Source: Flavobacterium sp. xlx-214 (GTDB lineage Bacteria; Bacteroidota; Bacteroidia; Flavobacteriales; Flavobacteriaceae). Taken from it: a DNA stretch of 64,000 bases. The notes under the pieces were generated by a model. The model saw nothing but the letters and a program-made list of their open reading frames with translations, had not been told where the DNA came from and did not search any database. Shown piece by piece: positions 42,697-50,822 of the stretch. The stretch spans positions 2,936,623-3,000,622 of the forward strand of contig NZ_CP059431.1 in the NCBI RefSeq assembly GCF_013874595.1. The letters are read 5' to 3'. Both the position numbers and the translations under genes were made by a program. Every line of letters starts with the position of its first letter. Position 1 is the first letter of the stretch.

Positions 42697-43398
42697 ATGA
42701 AAATTGCGTTATTAGGTTACGGTAAAATGGGCAAAGAAATTGAAAAAATTGCTCTAGAACGTGGTCATGAAATTGTTTTAAGAAAAACGGAAGAAAACGA
42801 TTTTTCAGGATTAGAAAATGCAGATGTAGCTATTGATTTTAGTATTCCTACAGCTGCTATTGAAAATGTTAGCACTTGTTTTAACCATAATATCCCTGTA
42901 ATATCGGGTACAACGGGTTGGTTAGAAAATTACCAAGATATGGTAGCTTTATGTAACGAAAAAAACGGAGCCTTTTTATATGGATCGAATTTTAGCGTAG
43001 GTGTAAATTTATTTTTTGAATTAAACACATACCTTGCTAAGTTGATGTCTAAAGTGAAAGAGTATAATGTTTCTATGGAAGAAATTCATCATACACAAAA
43101 ATTAGATGCTCCTAGCGGAACTGCCATATCATTAGCAGAAGGCATTTTTAAAGAAACAAACTACAATGCTTGGTCTTTAGAAAATCCTTTAGAAAATGAA
43201 ATTCATATTGATGCCAAACGTATTGCTGATGTTCCTGGAACGCACAGTGTTTTTTACAAATCGGCGGTTGATGAAATCGAAATTAAGCACACTGCTTTTA
43301 ACCGACAAGGTTTTGCATTAGGCGCCGTAGTTGCCGCTGAATGGATTTTAGGCAAAAAAGGTATTTTCAGTATGAAAGATGTATTGAGTTTAGGTTAA
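42697..43398 (+). CDS. dapB: 4-Hydroxy-tetrahydrodipicolinate reductase DapB
   Basis: A 233-residue NAD(P)H-dependent reductase in the lysine and meso-diaminopimelate pathway, which feeds peptidoglycan. GYGKMGKEIEKIA near residues 6-18 binds the nucleotide, VISGTTGW is at about 68-75, and the catalytic region EEIHHTQKLDAPSGTA is near 128. Length fits the shorter bacteroidotal DapB. 3 bases after the DUF5683 gene and 39 bases before lepB, it lies in the parA-to-wbqC run. Confidence 0.95.
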   Translation: MKIALLGYGKMGKEIEKIALERGHEIVLRKTEENDFSGLENADVAIDFSIPTAAIENVSTCFNHNIPVISGTTGWLENYQDMVALCNEKNGAFLYGSNFSVGVNLFFELNTYLAKLMSKVKEYNVSMEEIHHTQKLDAPSGTAISLAEGIFKETNYNAWSLENPLENEIHIDAKRIADVPGTHSVFYKSAVDEIEIKHTAFNRQGFALGAVVAAEWILGKKGIFSMKDVLSLG

Positions 43399-43437
43399 TA
43401 ACACAAAAAAAATTACATTCGTTAAAAATATTATTTT

Positions 43438-44991
43438 ATGACATTTACACAATGGTTTATCTTTTTCCTAGTTGTACAAGTAATACACTTTTTAGGAACT
43501 TGGAAATTATACATAAAGGCAGGTAGAAAAGCTTGGGAAGCAGCAGTACCTGTTTATAATGCAGTTGTTTTAATGCAAATTATTAACCGACCAAAATGGT
43601 GGGTAATTTTGCTTTTTATACCTATTGTAAACCTAATTATGTTTCCAGTTGTTTGGGTTGAAACATTACGTAGTTTTGGTAAAAAATCGGTTACCGATAC
43701 TGTTTTAGGTGTTGTAACTCTAGGTTTTTATGTATACTATGTAAATTACTTTGAAAATGTAACTTATATCCCTAACAGAAGCCTTAAACCAACTACTGAA
43801 GCTGGTGAAACAGTAAGTTCCATCCTTTTTGCAGTGGTAGTAGCAACTATTATCCATACCTATTTTATTCAACCATTTACCATTCCTACATCTTCATTAG
43901 AAAAAACCCTTTTAGTAGGCGATTTCTTATTTGTAAGTAAAGTAAACTATGGTGCGCGCTTACCGCAAACAGCAATTGCGTTACCAATGGTTCATGATAC
44001 CATTCCTGTTGCTAAGGTAAAATCATACAGTAAGTTTCCTCAAATTCCATATATGCGTCTTCCTGGTTTTGAAAAACCAGATCATAATGACATTATGGTA
44101 TTTAACTGGCCTATTGACACGGTATATCAATTCTTTGATCGTTCTGGTAGAAGAGCCGATAAACCTTTAGATAAAAAATCAAACTACGTAAAACGTACTG
44201 TTGGCTTACCAGGTGATAATTTACAAGTAAAAGACGGTGTTGTTTATATTAATGATAAAGTTTTAGATTTAGGCGATAGAGCTAAAATTCAGTATGCTTA
44301 TAGAGTAACTACAAATGGTGCGCCATTAGATGTTAACTTTTTAATTAAAGATTTACATGTTACAGATGGTGTTCAGCAAGCTACATCAGATACCTTTATT
44401 ATTAATGCATTAACTATCGAAGGTGCTGAACAATTAAAGCAATTATCATCTATAAAAGATGTTACTAAAATTAATGATCAAAGTGCTGATCCAAGAATTT
44501 TCCCTCATAACAAACCTTGGAGCGCAGATAATTTAGGTCCGTTGCATATTCCAGCAAAAGGTGAAGTAGTACAATTAAACACAGAAACTTTGCCAATGTA
44601 TCATGCCATAATAAAAGATTATGAGCATAATAAGTTAGAAGTTAAAAACGGTGCTATTTATATTAACGATAAAGTTGCTACAACTTACACCATTCAGCAA
44701 GATTATTATTTTATGATGGGAGATAACCGTCATAACTCAGAAGACAGTCGTTATTGGGGTTTTGTGCCAGAAGATCACATTGTAGGAAAACCTGTTTTTA
44801 TTTGGATGAGTTTAGATCCTAATGTACCAATGGGTAAATTGTTTGATAAAATTCGTTGGGATCGATTATTTACAACCGTTCACGGTACTGGTAAACCACA
44901 TTCGTTTTTCATTTATTTTGCCATTTCATTAGTAGGCTACCTTATTTATAGTTTTATCAAAAAACGCAAAGCAAAAAAATACAATTATTAA
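43438..44991 (+). CDS. lepB: Signal peptidase I, enlarged bacteroidotal form
   Basis: A 517-residue inner membrane serine protease that removes signal peptides at the periplasmic face. The N terminus (about 1-110) is a DUF5684-like block of three membrane segments. The catalytic Ser lies in FTIPTSSLEKTLLVGD (about 145-160) and the catalytic Lys in SNYVKRTVGLPGDN (about 250). The end motif MMGDNRHNSEDSRYWGFV is near 425-442, with one more hydrophobic segment at the C terminus. Two copies of a VKxGxxYINDKV segment (about residues 263-275 and 400-411) frame a long insert. This is about twice the length of E. coli-type minimal SPases, but usual in Flavobacteriia. Confidence 0.93.
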   Translation: MTFTQWFIFFLVVQVIHFLGTWKLYIKAGRKAWEAAVPVYNAVVLMQIINRPKWWVILLFIPIVNLIMFPVVWVETLRSFGKKSVTDTVLGVVTLGFYVYYVNYFENVTYIPNRSLKPTTEAGETVSSILFAVVVATIIHTYFIQPFTIPTSSLEKTLLVGDFLFVSKVNYGARLPQTAIALPMVHDTIPVAKVKSYSKFPQIPYMRLPGFEKPDHNDIMVFNWPIDTVYQFFDRSGRRADKPLDKKSNYVKRTVGLPGDNLQVKDGVVYINDKVLDLGDRAKIQYAYRVTTNGAPLDVNFLIKDLHVTDGVQQATSDTFIINALTIEGAEQLKQLSSIKDVTKINDQSADPRIFPHNKPWSADNLGPLHIPAKGEVVQLNTETLPMYHAIIKDYEHNKLEVKNGAIYINDKVATTYTIQQDYYFMMGDNRHNSEDSRYWGFVPEDHIVGKPVFIWMSLDPNVPMGKLFDKIRWDRLFTTVHGTGKPHSFFIYFAISLVGYLIYSFIKKRKAKKYNY

Positions 44992-45608
44992 TGAATGTTT
45001 TAATACATCCAACCTATTTCCCTTCTATTAGTCATTTTGTAGCCATGGTGCAAGCCAATAACGTTACCTTTGAAGTAGAAGATAATTTTCAGAAACAAAC
45101 CAACCGAAACCGAATGTATATTTACAGTCCTAATGGTTTACAACTATTAAACATTCCTGTAAAACATTCTAAAGAAGAAAGCAAACGTTTATTTAAAGAT
45201 ACCCGTTTAGAAACCGCTTTTGATTGGCAAAAACAGCATTTTAAATCATTAGAAGCTGCGTATAGAACATCGCCTTTTTTTGAATATTTCGAAGATGATA
45301 TTCGTCCGATTTTTGAAAAGAAGCATCAATTTATGATGGATTTGAATTTTGAAATTCATGAAATATTGATGGATTGTTTGGGTTTAAAATTGCCTTATAC
45401 CAAAACCGAAGAATATTTTAAAACTCCAGAGCAAACCGATTTAAGATTTCTTGCAAACGGTAAAATAGACATCAATACCTTTGAACCATACACGCAGGTT
45501 TTTCAAGAAAAACATGGGTTCTTAAACAACTTAAGTATTTTAGATTTGTTGTTTAACGAAGGACGTTACGCTGTTGATTATTTAAAAAGTCAAACATTGG
45601 TAAAATAA
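44991..45608 (+). CDS. WbqC family protein
   Basis: A 205-residue cytosolic protein. MNVLIHPTYFPSISHF at the N terminus, QKQTNRNRMYIYSPNG and the TSPFFEYFEDDI line are typical of WbqC-like proteins, some of which lie in O-antigen clusters. It overlaps lepB by one base and ends the operon at a terminator. The enzymatic role is not established in this setting. Confidence 0.85.
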   Translation: MNVLIHPTYFPSISHFVAMVQANNVTFEVEDNFQKQTNRNRMYIYSPNGLQLLNIPVKHSKEESKRLFKDTRLETAFDWQKQHFKSLEAAYRTSPFFEYFEDDIRPIFEKKHQFMMDLNFEIHEILMDCLGLKLPYTKTEEYFKTPEQTDLRFLANGKIDINTFEPYTQVFQEKHGFLNNLSILDLLFNEGRYAVDYLKSQTLVK

Positions 45609-45641
45609 AAAAAGGAGATTTCAAATTGAAATCTCCTTTTT
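45607..45641 (+). terminator. Terminator of the parA-wbqC operon
   Basis: AAAGGAGATTTCA and its complement around a short loop, with A and T tracts. It closes the housekeeping run before the accessory insert. Confidence 0.86.
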
Positions 45642-45669
45642 GTTTATATACAAAACACTTATATCTTTG
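45639..45669 (+). promoter_or_regulatory. Promoter of the 45735-47665 unit
   Basis: TTTG, 19 bases, TATCTTTG: full consensus match, 65 bases before the preferred ATG. The -33 box lies in the T tract of the preceding terminator. Confidence 0.72.
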
Positions 45670-45734
45670 TTAAAATAGGTTTATATCAACAGGCTTTGTA
45701 TACATTTGGTATTACCAAAAACAAACGTATACCT

Positions 45735-46811
45735 ATGATTAAAAAACTATTACTACTTCTCTCCTTTTTTTCTTTTACTTTGGGGTGGACTCAAACCATA
45801 AAAGAAAACAATTTGTATGTTTTAGGATATGTCTTTGAAAACATTAATTACCCTACCAACTTTTTTCTTGAAATAAGAAATGATTCTATTTATTTTTTTG
45901 ATTCTAATAACAAAATTTATCAAGCCTACAAAAATAATAAAGTTTCAAAAGATTCTATTCAAAATGTATTGATTGAAAAAGGAAAAGAATCTATAGTCTT
46001 AAAGTTTATAAATGAGGACAATACAAAAGTAGATTACACTTTTTTTAAAGTAATAGAAGATGTATCAATAGATTTGAAAAATATAAAAAAAATACTTCCA
46101 AAAAGTACATTTGAAACACAAATAGACAAAACATTCAGCAGTCCTAACAGCGATTTACAAATAAAAAAATCATATACTTTCTCAAAAGATTCTCTTTTAA
46201 TTATAAACAATTATTTTTTAGAAAATAAATTAATGTATGCCGAGAAAGAATTGGTTCCTTATGAATTATTTCAAAAAAATAATTCACTGTTTTTGGAAAT
46301 TAAGCAATCAAAAGAAAACGATACTAAAAGGCTGTATCAAATTATCAAATTAAACAAAAAAACGCTTTCTTTAGTTTATTACGATCAACGAGAAAAAATT
46401 ACTGAAACATTTAAAAAATCAACCCTAAAATACATGCCCGAAAAAGAATTTAGTGTTTGTTTAGACAGTCATCCTAAAGAATATTATAACGGAGATTATA
46501 CCTATACAAAAGGTAATAATTATATCTTATCAAAAATAGGCAAAAATGCACCTTTAGCGAAAGGTAACGGATATATAACCATACATTTCACTATTAATTG
46601 TGCTAAAGAAATTGGGAGATTTGGGGTAGAACAAATGACTAGTTTGTATCAACCCACAACGTACAATCCAGAACTTATAAAACATTTAATAAACGAAATT
46701 ACACTTTTAAAAGATTGGCCCAATTTTGAACAAATAAGCTACCACAAAGATATTCATGCGTTTTTTATGTTTAAAATTAAAGACGGGAAAATTGTAGATT
46801 TATGTCCATAA
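45735..46811 (+). CDS. Secreted protein with a TonB C-terminal-like domain
   Basis: A 358-residue protein. An in-frame TTG at 45696 is possible, but the ATG at 45735 gives the clean signal peptide MIKKLLLLLSFFSFTLGWTQ. The middle (about 25-240) is beta-rich and unlike anything I recognise. The C-terminal 90 residues, GNGYITIHFTINCAKEIGRFGVEQM to the closing FMFKIKDGKIVDLCP, have the strand pattern of TonB_C-type domains. The next gene, a TPR lipoprotein, overlaps by 10 bases. I associate such pairs with Flavobacteriia in general. Function unknown. Confidence 0.7.
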   Translation: MIKKLLLLLSFFSFTLGWTQTIKENNLYVLGYVFENINYPTNFFLEIRNDSIYFFDSNNKIYQAYKNNKVSKDSIQNVLIEKGKESIVLKFINEDNTKVDYTFFKVIEDVSIDLKNIKKILPKSTFETQIDKTFSSPNSDLQIKKSYTFSKDSLLIINNYFLENKLMYAEKELVPYELFQKNNSLFLEIKQSKENDTKRLYQIIKLNKKTLSLVYYDQREKITETFKKSTLKYMPEKEFSVCLDSHPKEYYNGDYTYTKGNNYILSKIGKNAPLAKGNGYITIHFTINCAKEIGRFGVEQMTSLYQPTTYNPELIKHLINEITLLKDWPNFEQISYHKDIHAFFMFKIKDGKIVDLCP

Positions 46812-47665
46812 AAAAAACAGTACTTATAGCATTCGTTATTGTTCTATTTTCTTGCAAAATACAGAAAAACGAAAATCCATTTGCAAATCTTTCAACAGAA
46901 GAGCGTGCAAAATTAGCAGACCATTATCATGAAGAGTCGATGAAGTTTAACCCTTGGTTTCAAACAGGAAAACTTCATCGAATCTATAAAGACAGTGCTT
47001 TAATGGCGGTACCTGATCATGTAGAATATATGGAACGTGCTTCTTATTCGTACAAAAAAGCAGGCGAACATATAAAAGCAATGGAAATGCTTAACAAAGC
47101 AGTAGCAATAGATACTGCTAATGGTAAAACAAGAGCTTTAGAATACAAAGCCTGGAGTATGTTGTATTTTTACCATGATTACGAAAGTACCATTAAAGAT
47201 GTTGACAAAGTAATTGAAATAAGTAAAATACCACACAAAGCATGTCATGGTGAATCGTGTTTACTTTTAAAGGGGCAAGCGTATTATCAGTTAAGTGAAT
47301 ATCAAAAAGCTATTGATACTTTTAATTATTTATTGGATTTACTTGAAAAACAAGGTCAAAACAGGAAAGATGATTTTCTAGTCAATTTCTATCTTGCCCG
47401 AAGCTATTTTAAATTGGGTGATTTAGATAAATCACTTCATTACTTAGAAGAGCAATTAAATATGGCGTATAGTGTAAAGGCAGAACTTAACTTTTATGCT
47501 GGACAAATTTATGCCATGAAAAACCAAAAAGATAAAGCAAAACAACATTTTTTAAAAGCAAAGGAGTTATATCTTAAAAACGATAAAATGGTAGAGCCTT
47601 ATGTAGAACGTTTTGATGAAATTTTTATGAAAGATATTGATGATGAATTAGAAAAGCTAAAATAA
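46802..47665 (+). CDS. TPR lipoprotein
   Basis: A 287-residue lipoprotein with a lipobox (MSIKKTVLIAFVIVLFSCKI; Cys 18). The mature part consists of several tetratricopeptide-like repeats (about residues 75-270), with lines such as RASYSYKKAGEHIKAMEMLNKAV and GDLDKSLHYLEEQL. TPR lipoproteins serve as protein-binding scaffolds at the outer membrane. It overlaps the upstream gene by 10 bases, so translation is coupled. Function with its TonB_C-like partner is unknown. Confidence 0.82.
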   Translation: MSIKKTVLIAFVIVLFSCKIQKNENPFANLSTEERAKLADHYHEESMKFNPWFQTGKLHRIYKDSALMAVPDHVEYMERASYSYKKAGEHIKAMEMLNKAVAIDTANGKTRALEYKAWSMLYFYHDYESTIKDVDKVIEISKIPHKACHGESCLLLKGQAYYQLSEYQKAIDTFNYLLDLLEKQGQNRKDDFLVNFYLARSYFKLGDLDKSLHYLEEQLNMAYSVKAELNFYAGQIYAMKNQKDKAKQHFLKAKELYLKNDKMVEPYVERFDEIFMKDIDDELEKLK

Positions 47666-47694
47666 ATTACATTATGTTAAAAATATCATTTTTA

Positions 47695-47724
47695 TTGTTT
47701 TATGTTATAATAAAATTATCTTTG
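47695..47724 (+). promoter_or_regulatory. Promoter of the lipocalin-like lipoprotein gene
   Basis: TTG, 19 bases, TATCTTTG, with the ATG at 47749 about 24 bases further. Confidence 0.7.
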
Positions 47725-47748
47725 TTTAAATTTTAACAATAATTACTT

Positions 47749-48204
47749 ATGAAAAAATTGGTGTTTCTTTCAGCATTGCTTTCAATGACATTGGTAGCGT
47801 GTGGTGATGATGACAAGCCAGGAGGTGAAAATCCAAATACTCAACCAAAATTAGAAGGTAAATGGAATTTAATTCAGTCGGAAACTATAGAAGATGGTAC
47901 ATCTACTAAAGACGATTTAAAACCTGGAAGTTGTGATTATGATTATTATAATCTAAAAACAGGTGGTACTAAAGATGAGGTTTATCATGATGAAGATAAC
48001 GATTGTGCAAAAGAGGAATACCCTGGAACATGGTCTTATGATGCAGCTAAGAAACAAATTACAATGATTGATTCTGACGATAATTATACGTTAATTACTG
48101 AAGTTGTTTCGTTAACAGCTACTGATTTAAAAGTTAAATTAGTTTCTGCTGATGGAGAAACTCCACCAGCTGGAACTGAAGCGTATTTATATTTAAAAAG
48201 ATAA
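47749..48204 (+). CDS. Lipocalin-like lipoprotein
   Basis: A 151-residue lipoprotein (lipobox MKKLVFLSALLSMTLVACGD; Cys 18). An acidic Gly/Asp-rich linker follows, then a beta-barrel-like domain starting at LEGKWNLIQSE, which is the usual opening of the small bacteroidotal lipocalin families. The later GTWSYDAAKKQITM supports it. Two extra Cys (CDYDYY, NDCAKEE) may form a disulfide. It has its own consensus promoter and shares a terminator with the convergent EEP gene. Ligand unknown. Confidence 0.78.
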   Translation: MKKLVFLSALLSMTLVACGDDDKPGGENPNTQPKLEGKWNLIQSETIEDGTSTKDDLKPGSCDYDYYNLKTGGTKDEVYHDEDNDCAKEEYPGTWSYDAAKKQITMIDSDDNYTLITEVVSLTATDLKVKLVSADGETPPAGTEAYLYLKR

Positions 48205-48207
48205 ATT

Positions 48208-48241
48208 AAAAAAGGATAACTAAATTAGTTATCCTTTTTTT
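48208..48241. terminator. Bidirectional terminator between the lipocalin-like and EEP genes
   Basis: GGATAACTAA and its complement with A and T tracts. The stop codon of the minus-strand EEP gene lies in the stem. Confidence 0.86.
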
Positions 48242-49271
48242 GTGTGTTTTTCATATTTAAACGTGCCATAATAGGAAAATGATCTGAATTTTTAAACTCT
48301 TTAAAAGTTTTAAATTCTTTTACTTCAAAAACATCATCGGTTAAAATATAATCAATACGTGCTGGGTAATATTTGTAATTATACGTTTGTCCAAAACCTT
48401 TACCTGCTTCAACAAAAGCATCGTTCATATTACCGCTAATGTTTTTATAAACGTATGAAAAAGCCGTATTGTTCATATCGCCACAAATAATTTTATGTCC
48501 TTTAAAGTCTTCCATGTGTGCTTGAATCAATTCTGACTGCAATTGTTGCACTTTAAAAGCTTCACTTAATCGATTGAAAATACGTTTAGATTTACTCTCG
48601 TTAATTTCGTTAATATCAGGACTAATATTTACTGATTGTAAGTGAATACTATACACTCTAATAGTATCATTGTCTTTTTTAATATCGGCATACACCACAT
48701 TGTTATCAGAATTAGGTAACGCTATTTCGCCTTCATCAATTATTTGAAATTTGGAATAAATAGCTTGACCTGTTTTGATTTGATTACCATGCATGATAAT
48801 ATGACGAAACTTGTAATCATCTAACTCATAATCAGCTGATTTTGAATACTCTTGAAAACAAATAATATCAGGATTTTGTTCTTCAATAAAGCGCTTGATG
48901 TTTTCAGGTACGTTTTCGTTAGGTATCCATTTAAACAAATTAAACAAACGTACATTATAACTTAAAACGGTAAAATCACTCTCAATTGGCTCTTCGTTTG
49001 TTGCAGAGAATTTGTAGAACTTAGTAAAAAATGTGTAGCCAATTAAAAAAACAACAATTGATAAGAAAACTTGTCTTTTTAACTGTACCAACCAATACAC
49101 TACAAATACCAAGTTAAGCATTAAAAGTGTTGGCAAAATAAGCGTTAATACAGATAAAAAAGGAAATAATTTAGGCGCCATAGATGGCAACACATACCCC
49201 ATTAAGGTAAGTATTACCAATGCTATATTTAAAAAAAAGGCAATTTTATTAAACCACGCTAAATTTTTCAT
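48225..49271 (-). CDS. Membrane-anchored endonuclease/exonuclease/phosphatase family protein
   Basis: A 348-residue protein. Three N-terminal membrane segments (about residues 8-85) precede an EEP domain (about 98-345). Its catalytic marks are in order: VLSYNVRLF (Asn), IICFQEYSK (Glu), VYSIHLQSVN, ICGDMNNTAFS (Asp/Asn), ARIDYILT and KNSDHFPIMARL (Asp-His). The fold acts on phosphodiesters such as nucleic acid, phospholipid or phosphoinositide. It lies 4 bases after the rhomboid gene and is the last in the mutL-to-EEP run. Confidence 0.88.
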   Translation of the reverse strand: MKNLAWFNKIAFFLNIALVILTLMGYVLPSMAPKLFPFLSVLTLILPTLLMLNLVFVVYWLVQLKRQVFLSIVVFLIGYTFFTKFYKFSATNEEPIESDFTVLSYNVRLFNLFKWIPNENVPENIKRFIEEQNPDIICFQEYSKSADYELDDYKFRHIIMHGNQIKTGQAIYSKFQIIDEGEIALPNSDNNVVYADIKKDNDTIRVYSIHLQSVNISPDINEINESKSKRIFNRLSEAFKVQQLQSELIQAHMEDFKGHKIICGDMNNTAFSYVYKNISGNMNDAFVEAGKGFGQTYNYKYYPARIDYILTDDVFEVKEFKTFKEFKNSDHFPIMARLNMKNTQKKDN

Positions 49272-49275
49272 AAGG

Positions 49276-50070
49276 TTATTTTTGTTTGAACAAAAACTCT
49301 TTTTCTTCTTGAGTTAAACTCTCGTATCCCGATTTACTAATCTTATCTAAAATAATATCTATTTGCTTTTGAACATCATTTTGGGCACTTTTTCTTTGAT
49401 CTTGATTGACTTTATGTACAGTACGTAACGGTGATTTTTTCTTTGTTGGTTGTTTATTCGTCCATAAAAATCCCCCTAAATACTTGCCGTAACAAAAACC
49501 AAAAATACTTCCACCAATATGTGCTAGATGTCCGCCAGCATTATTAAAAAACAATTGTACCACATCAAAAGCAATAAACGCTAGTGCAATGTAATATATT
49601 GCAATGTTTCCAAAAATTATTATGGTAACACGCATTTTTGGATTGTAACCAACAACAGTAAAAAAAACAGCCATTATAGCACCTGATGCGCCTACTACAA
49701 AACTTTTTAAGCCAAATATATTACAAATTGCAAAGTAAAAAATACCAGCTGCAATTCCGCCTAAAAAATAAGCTTTTAGCAATTGCTTTTCGTTGAAAAA
49801 AGTAAAAAACAACTGACTAAATAAATACAACATAACCATATTAAGCACTAAATGCATAATATCGGCATGTAAAAAACTATAGGTTACAAATTGCCAAATG
49901 CGGTATTTAAAAATAGTAAAATCGCTAAAAAGGGCAAACTGTTCAATAATTGTTTTATACACTGCTACATTAAACAACTTAGTAAGCATAACAAATATAC
50001 TTATGCTTGCAATGGCAATAAGTAATTTATGTACAATAGTAAGTTTATTTATTTGCAGCGCTTTCATCAT
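49276..50070 (-). CDS. Rhomboid family intramembrane serine protease (second of a pair)
   Basis: A 264-residue membrane protein with six helices. The catalytic Ser lies in VGASGAIMAV and the His in AGGHLAHIGGSIFG. The cytosolic C-terminal part (about 215-264) is charged and basic/acidic (PTKKKSPLRTVHK...). It starts within one base of the stop codon of the upstream rhomboid, so the pair is translated together. The two rhomboids differ in length and substrate-loop sequence. Confidence 0.9.
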   Translation of the reverse strand: MMKALQINKLTIVHKLLIAIASISIFVMLTKLFNVAVYKTIIEQFALFSDFTIFKYRIWQFVTYSFLHADIMHLVLNMVMLYLFSQLFFTFFNEKQLLKAYFLGGIAAGIFYFAICNIFGLKSFVVGASGAIMAVFFTVVGYNPKMRVTIIIFGNIAIYYIALAFIAFDVVQLFFNNAGGHLAHIGGSIFGFCYGKYLGGFLWTNKQPTKKKSPLRTVHKVNQDQRKSAQNDVQKQIDIILDKISKSGYESLTQEEKEFLFKQK

Positions 50071-50822
50071 TATTTTTTATCCCAACGGTATTGATCAAAT
50101 TGTTTTTTCTTCCACATCCACATTAACAAAAAGCCTACTAAAGCTCCACCAATGTGCGCAAAATGCGCAACTCCTGTTCCGCCACCAAAAATAGCAGCTC
50201 CTTTAAATCCTAAAACTAAATCTAAAACTAAAATTCCGGGTACAAAATATTTTGCTTTTATAGGCACAGGAATAAAAAGTAATGATAAACCCGCATTAGG
50301 AAACATAAATGCAAAAGCTACTAGTAAACCATAAATAGCACCTGATGCACCTACTGCTACAGATAAATAACTAGAACCCATTGCTTGAATTTGCTCTGAT
50401 GAAACAAACTGTTGCCAGCGTGTATCAATCATTGTTTTGTTTAGTAACTCGTAAATTGATTCGTTTGTAAAGCCATTTAAATTCAATGTATTCATAACAT
50501 CATGCACTTGCCAATAATTTACAGCAGTATGTAAAAAAGCAGCTCCTAAACCACATAAAATATAAAAAATAAAAAACTTTTTACCTCCCCAAATTTGTTC
50601 TAAAACCGATCCAAAAGAATACAACGCAAACATATTAAATAAAATATGCGAAACACTTCCGTGCATAAACATGTGCGTTATAGGTTGCCATAATTGAAAA
50701 GCAGGGTTTTCAAAATAATACAACGGCAGATAATCATTTAAGACAGGAACCAATAAACTTCCTACAAATAATATAATATTTACAATTAATAATTGTTTTA
50801 CAACTTCGGTAATTTGATTCAT
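50070..50822 (-). CDS. Rhomboid family intramembrane serine protease (first of a pair)
   Basis: A 250-residue protein with six helices. Ser in VGASGAIYGLL, His in AHFAHIGGALVG, and the HILFNMFALYSFG helix with Asn. Loop 1 is longer than in the downstream rhomboid and includes SIYELLNKTMIDTRWQQF. It starts 1 base after mutL. Both rhomboids sit between mutL and the EEP gene in the order usual for Flavobacteriia. Confidence 0.9.
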   Translation of the reverse strand: MNQITEVVKQLLIVNIILFVGSLLVPVLNDYLPLYYFENPAFQLWQPITHMFMHGSVSHILFNMFALYSFGSVLEQIWGGKKFFIFYILCGLGAAFLHTAVNYWQVHDVMNTLNLNGFTNESIYELLNKTMIDTRWQQFVSSEQIQAMGSSYLSVAVGASGAIYGLLVAFAFMFPNAGLSLLFIPVPIKAKYFVPGILVLDLVLGFKGAAIFGGGTGVAHFAHIGGALVGFLLMWMWKKKQFDQYRWDKK

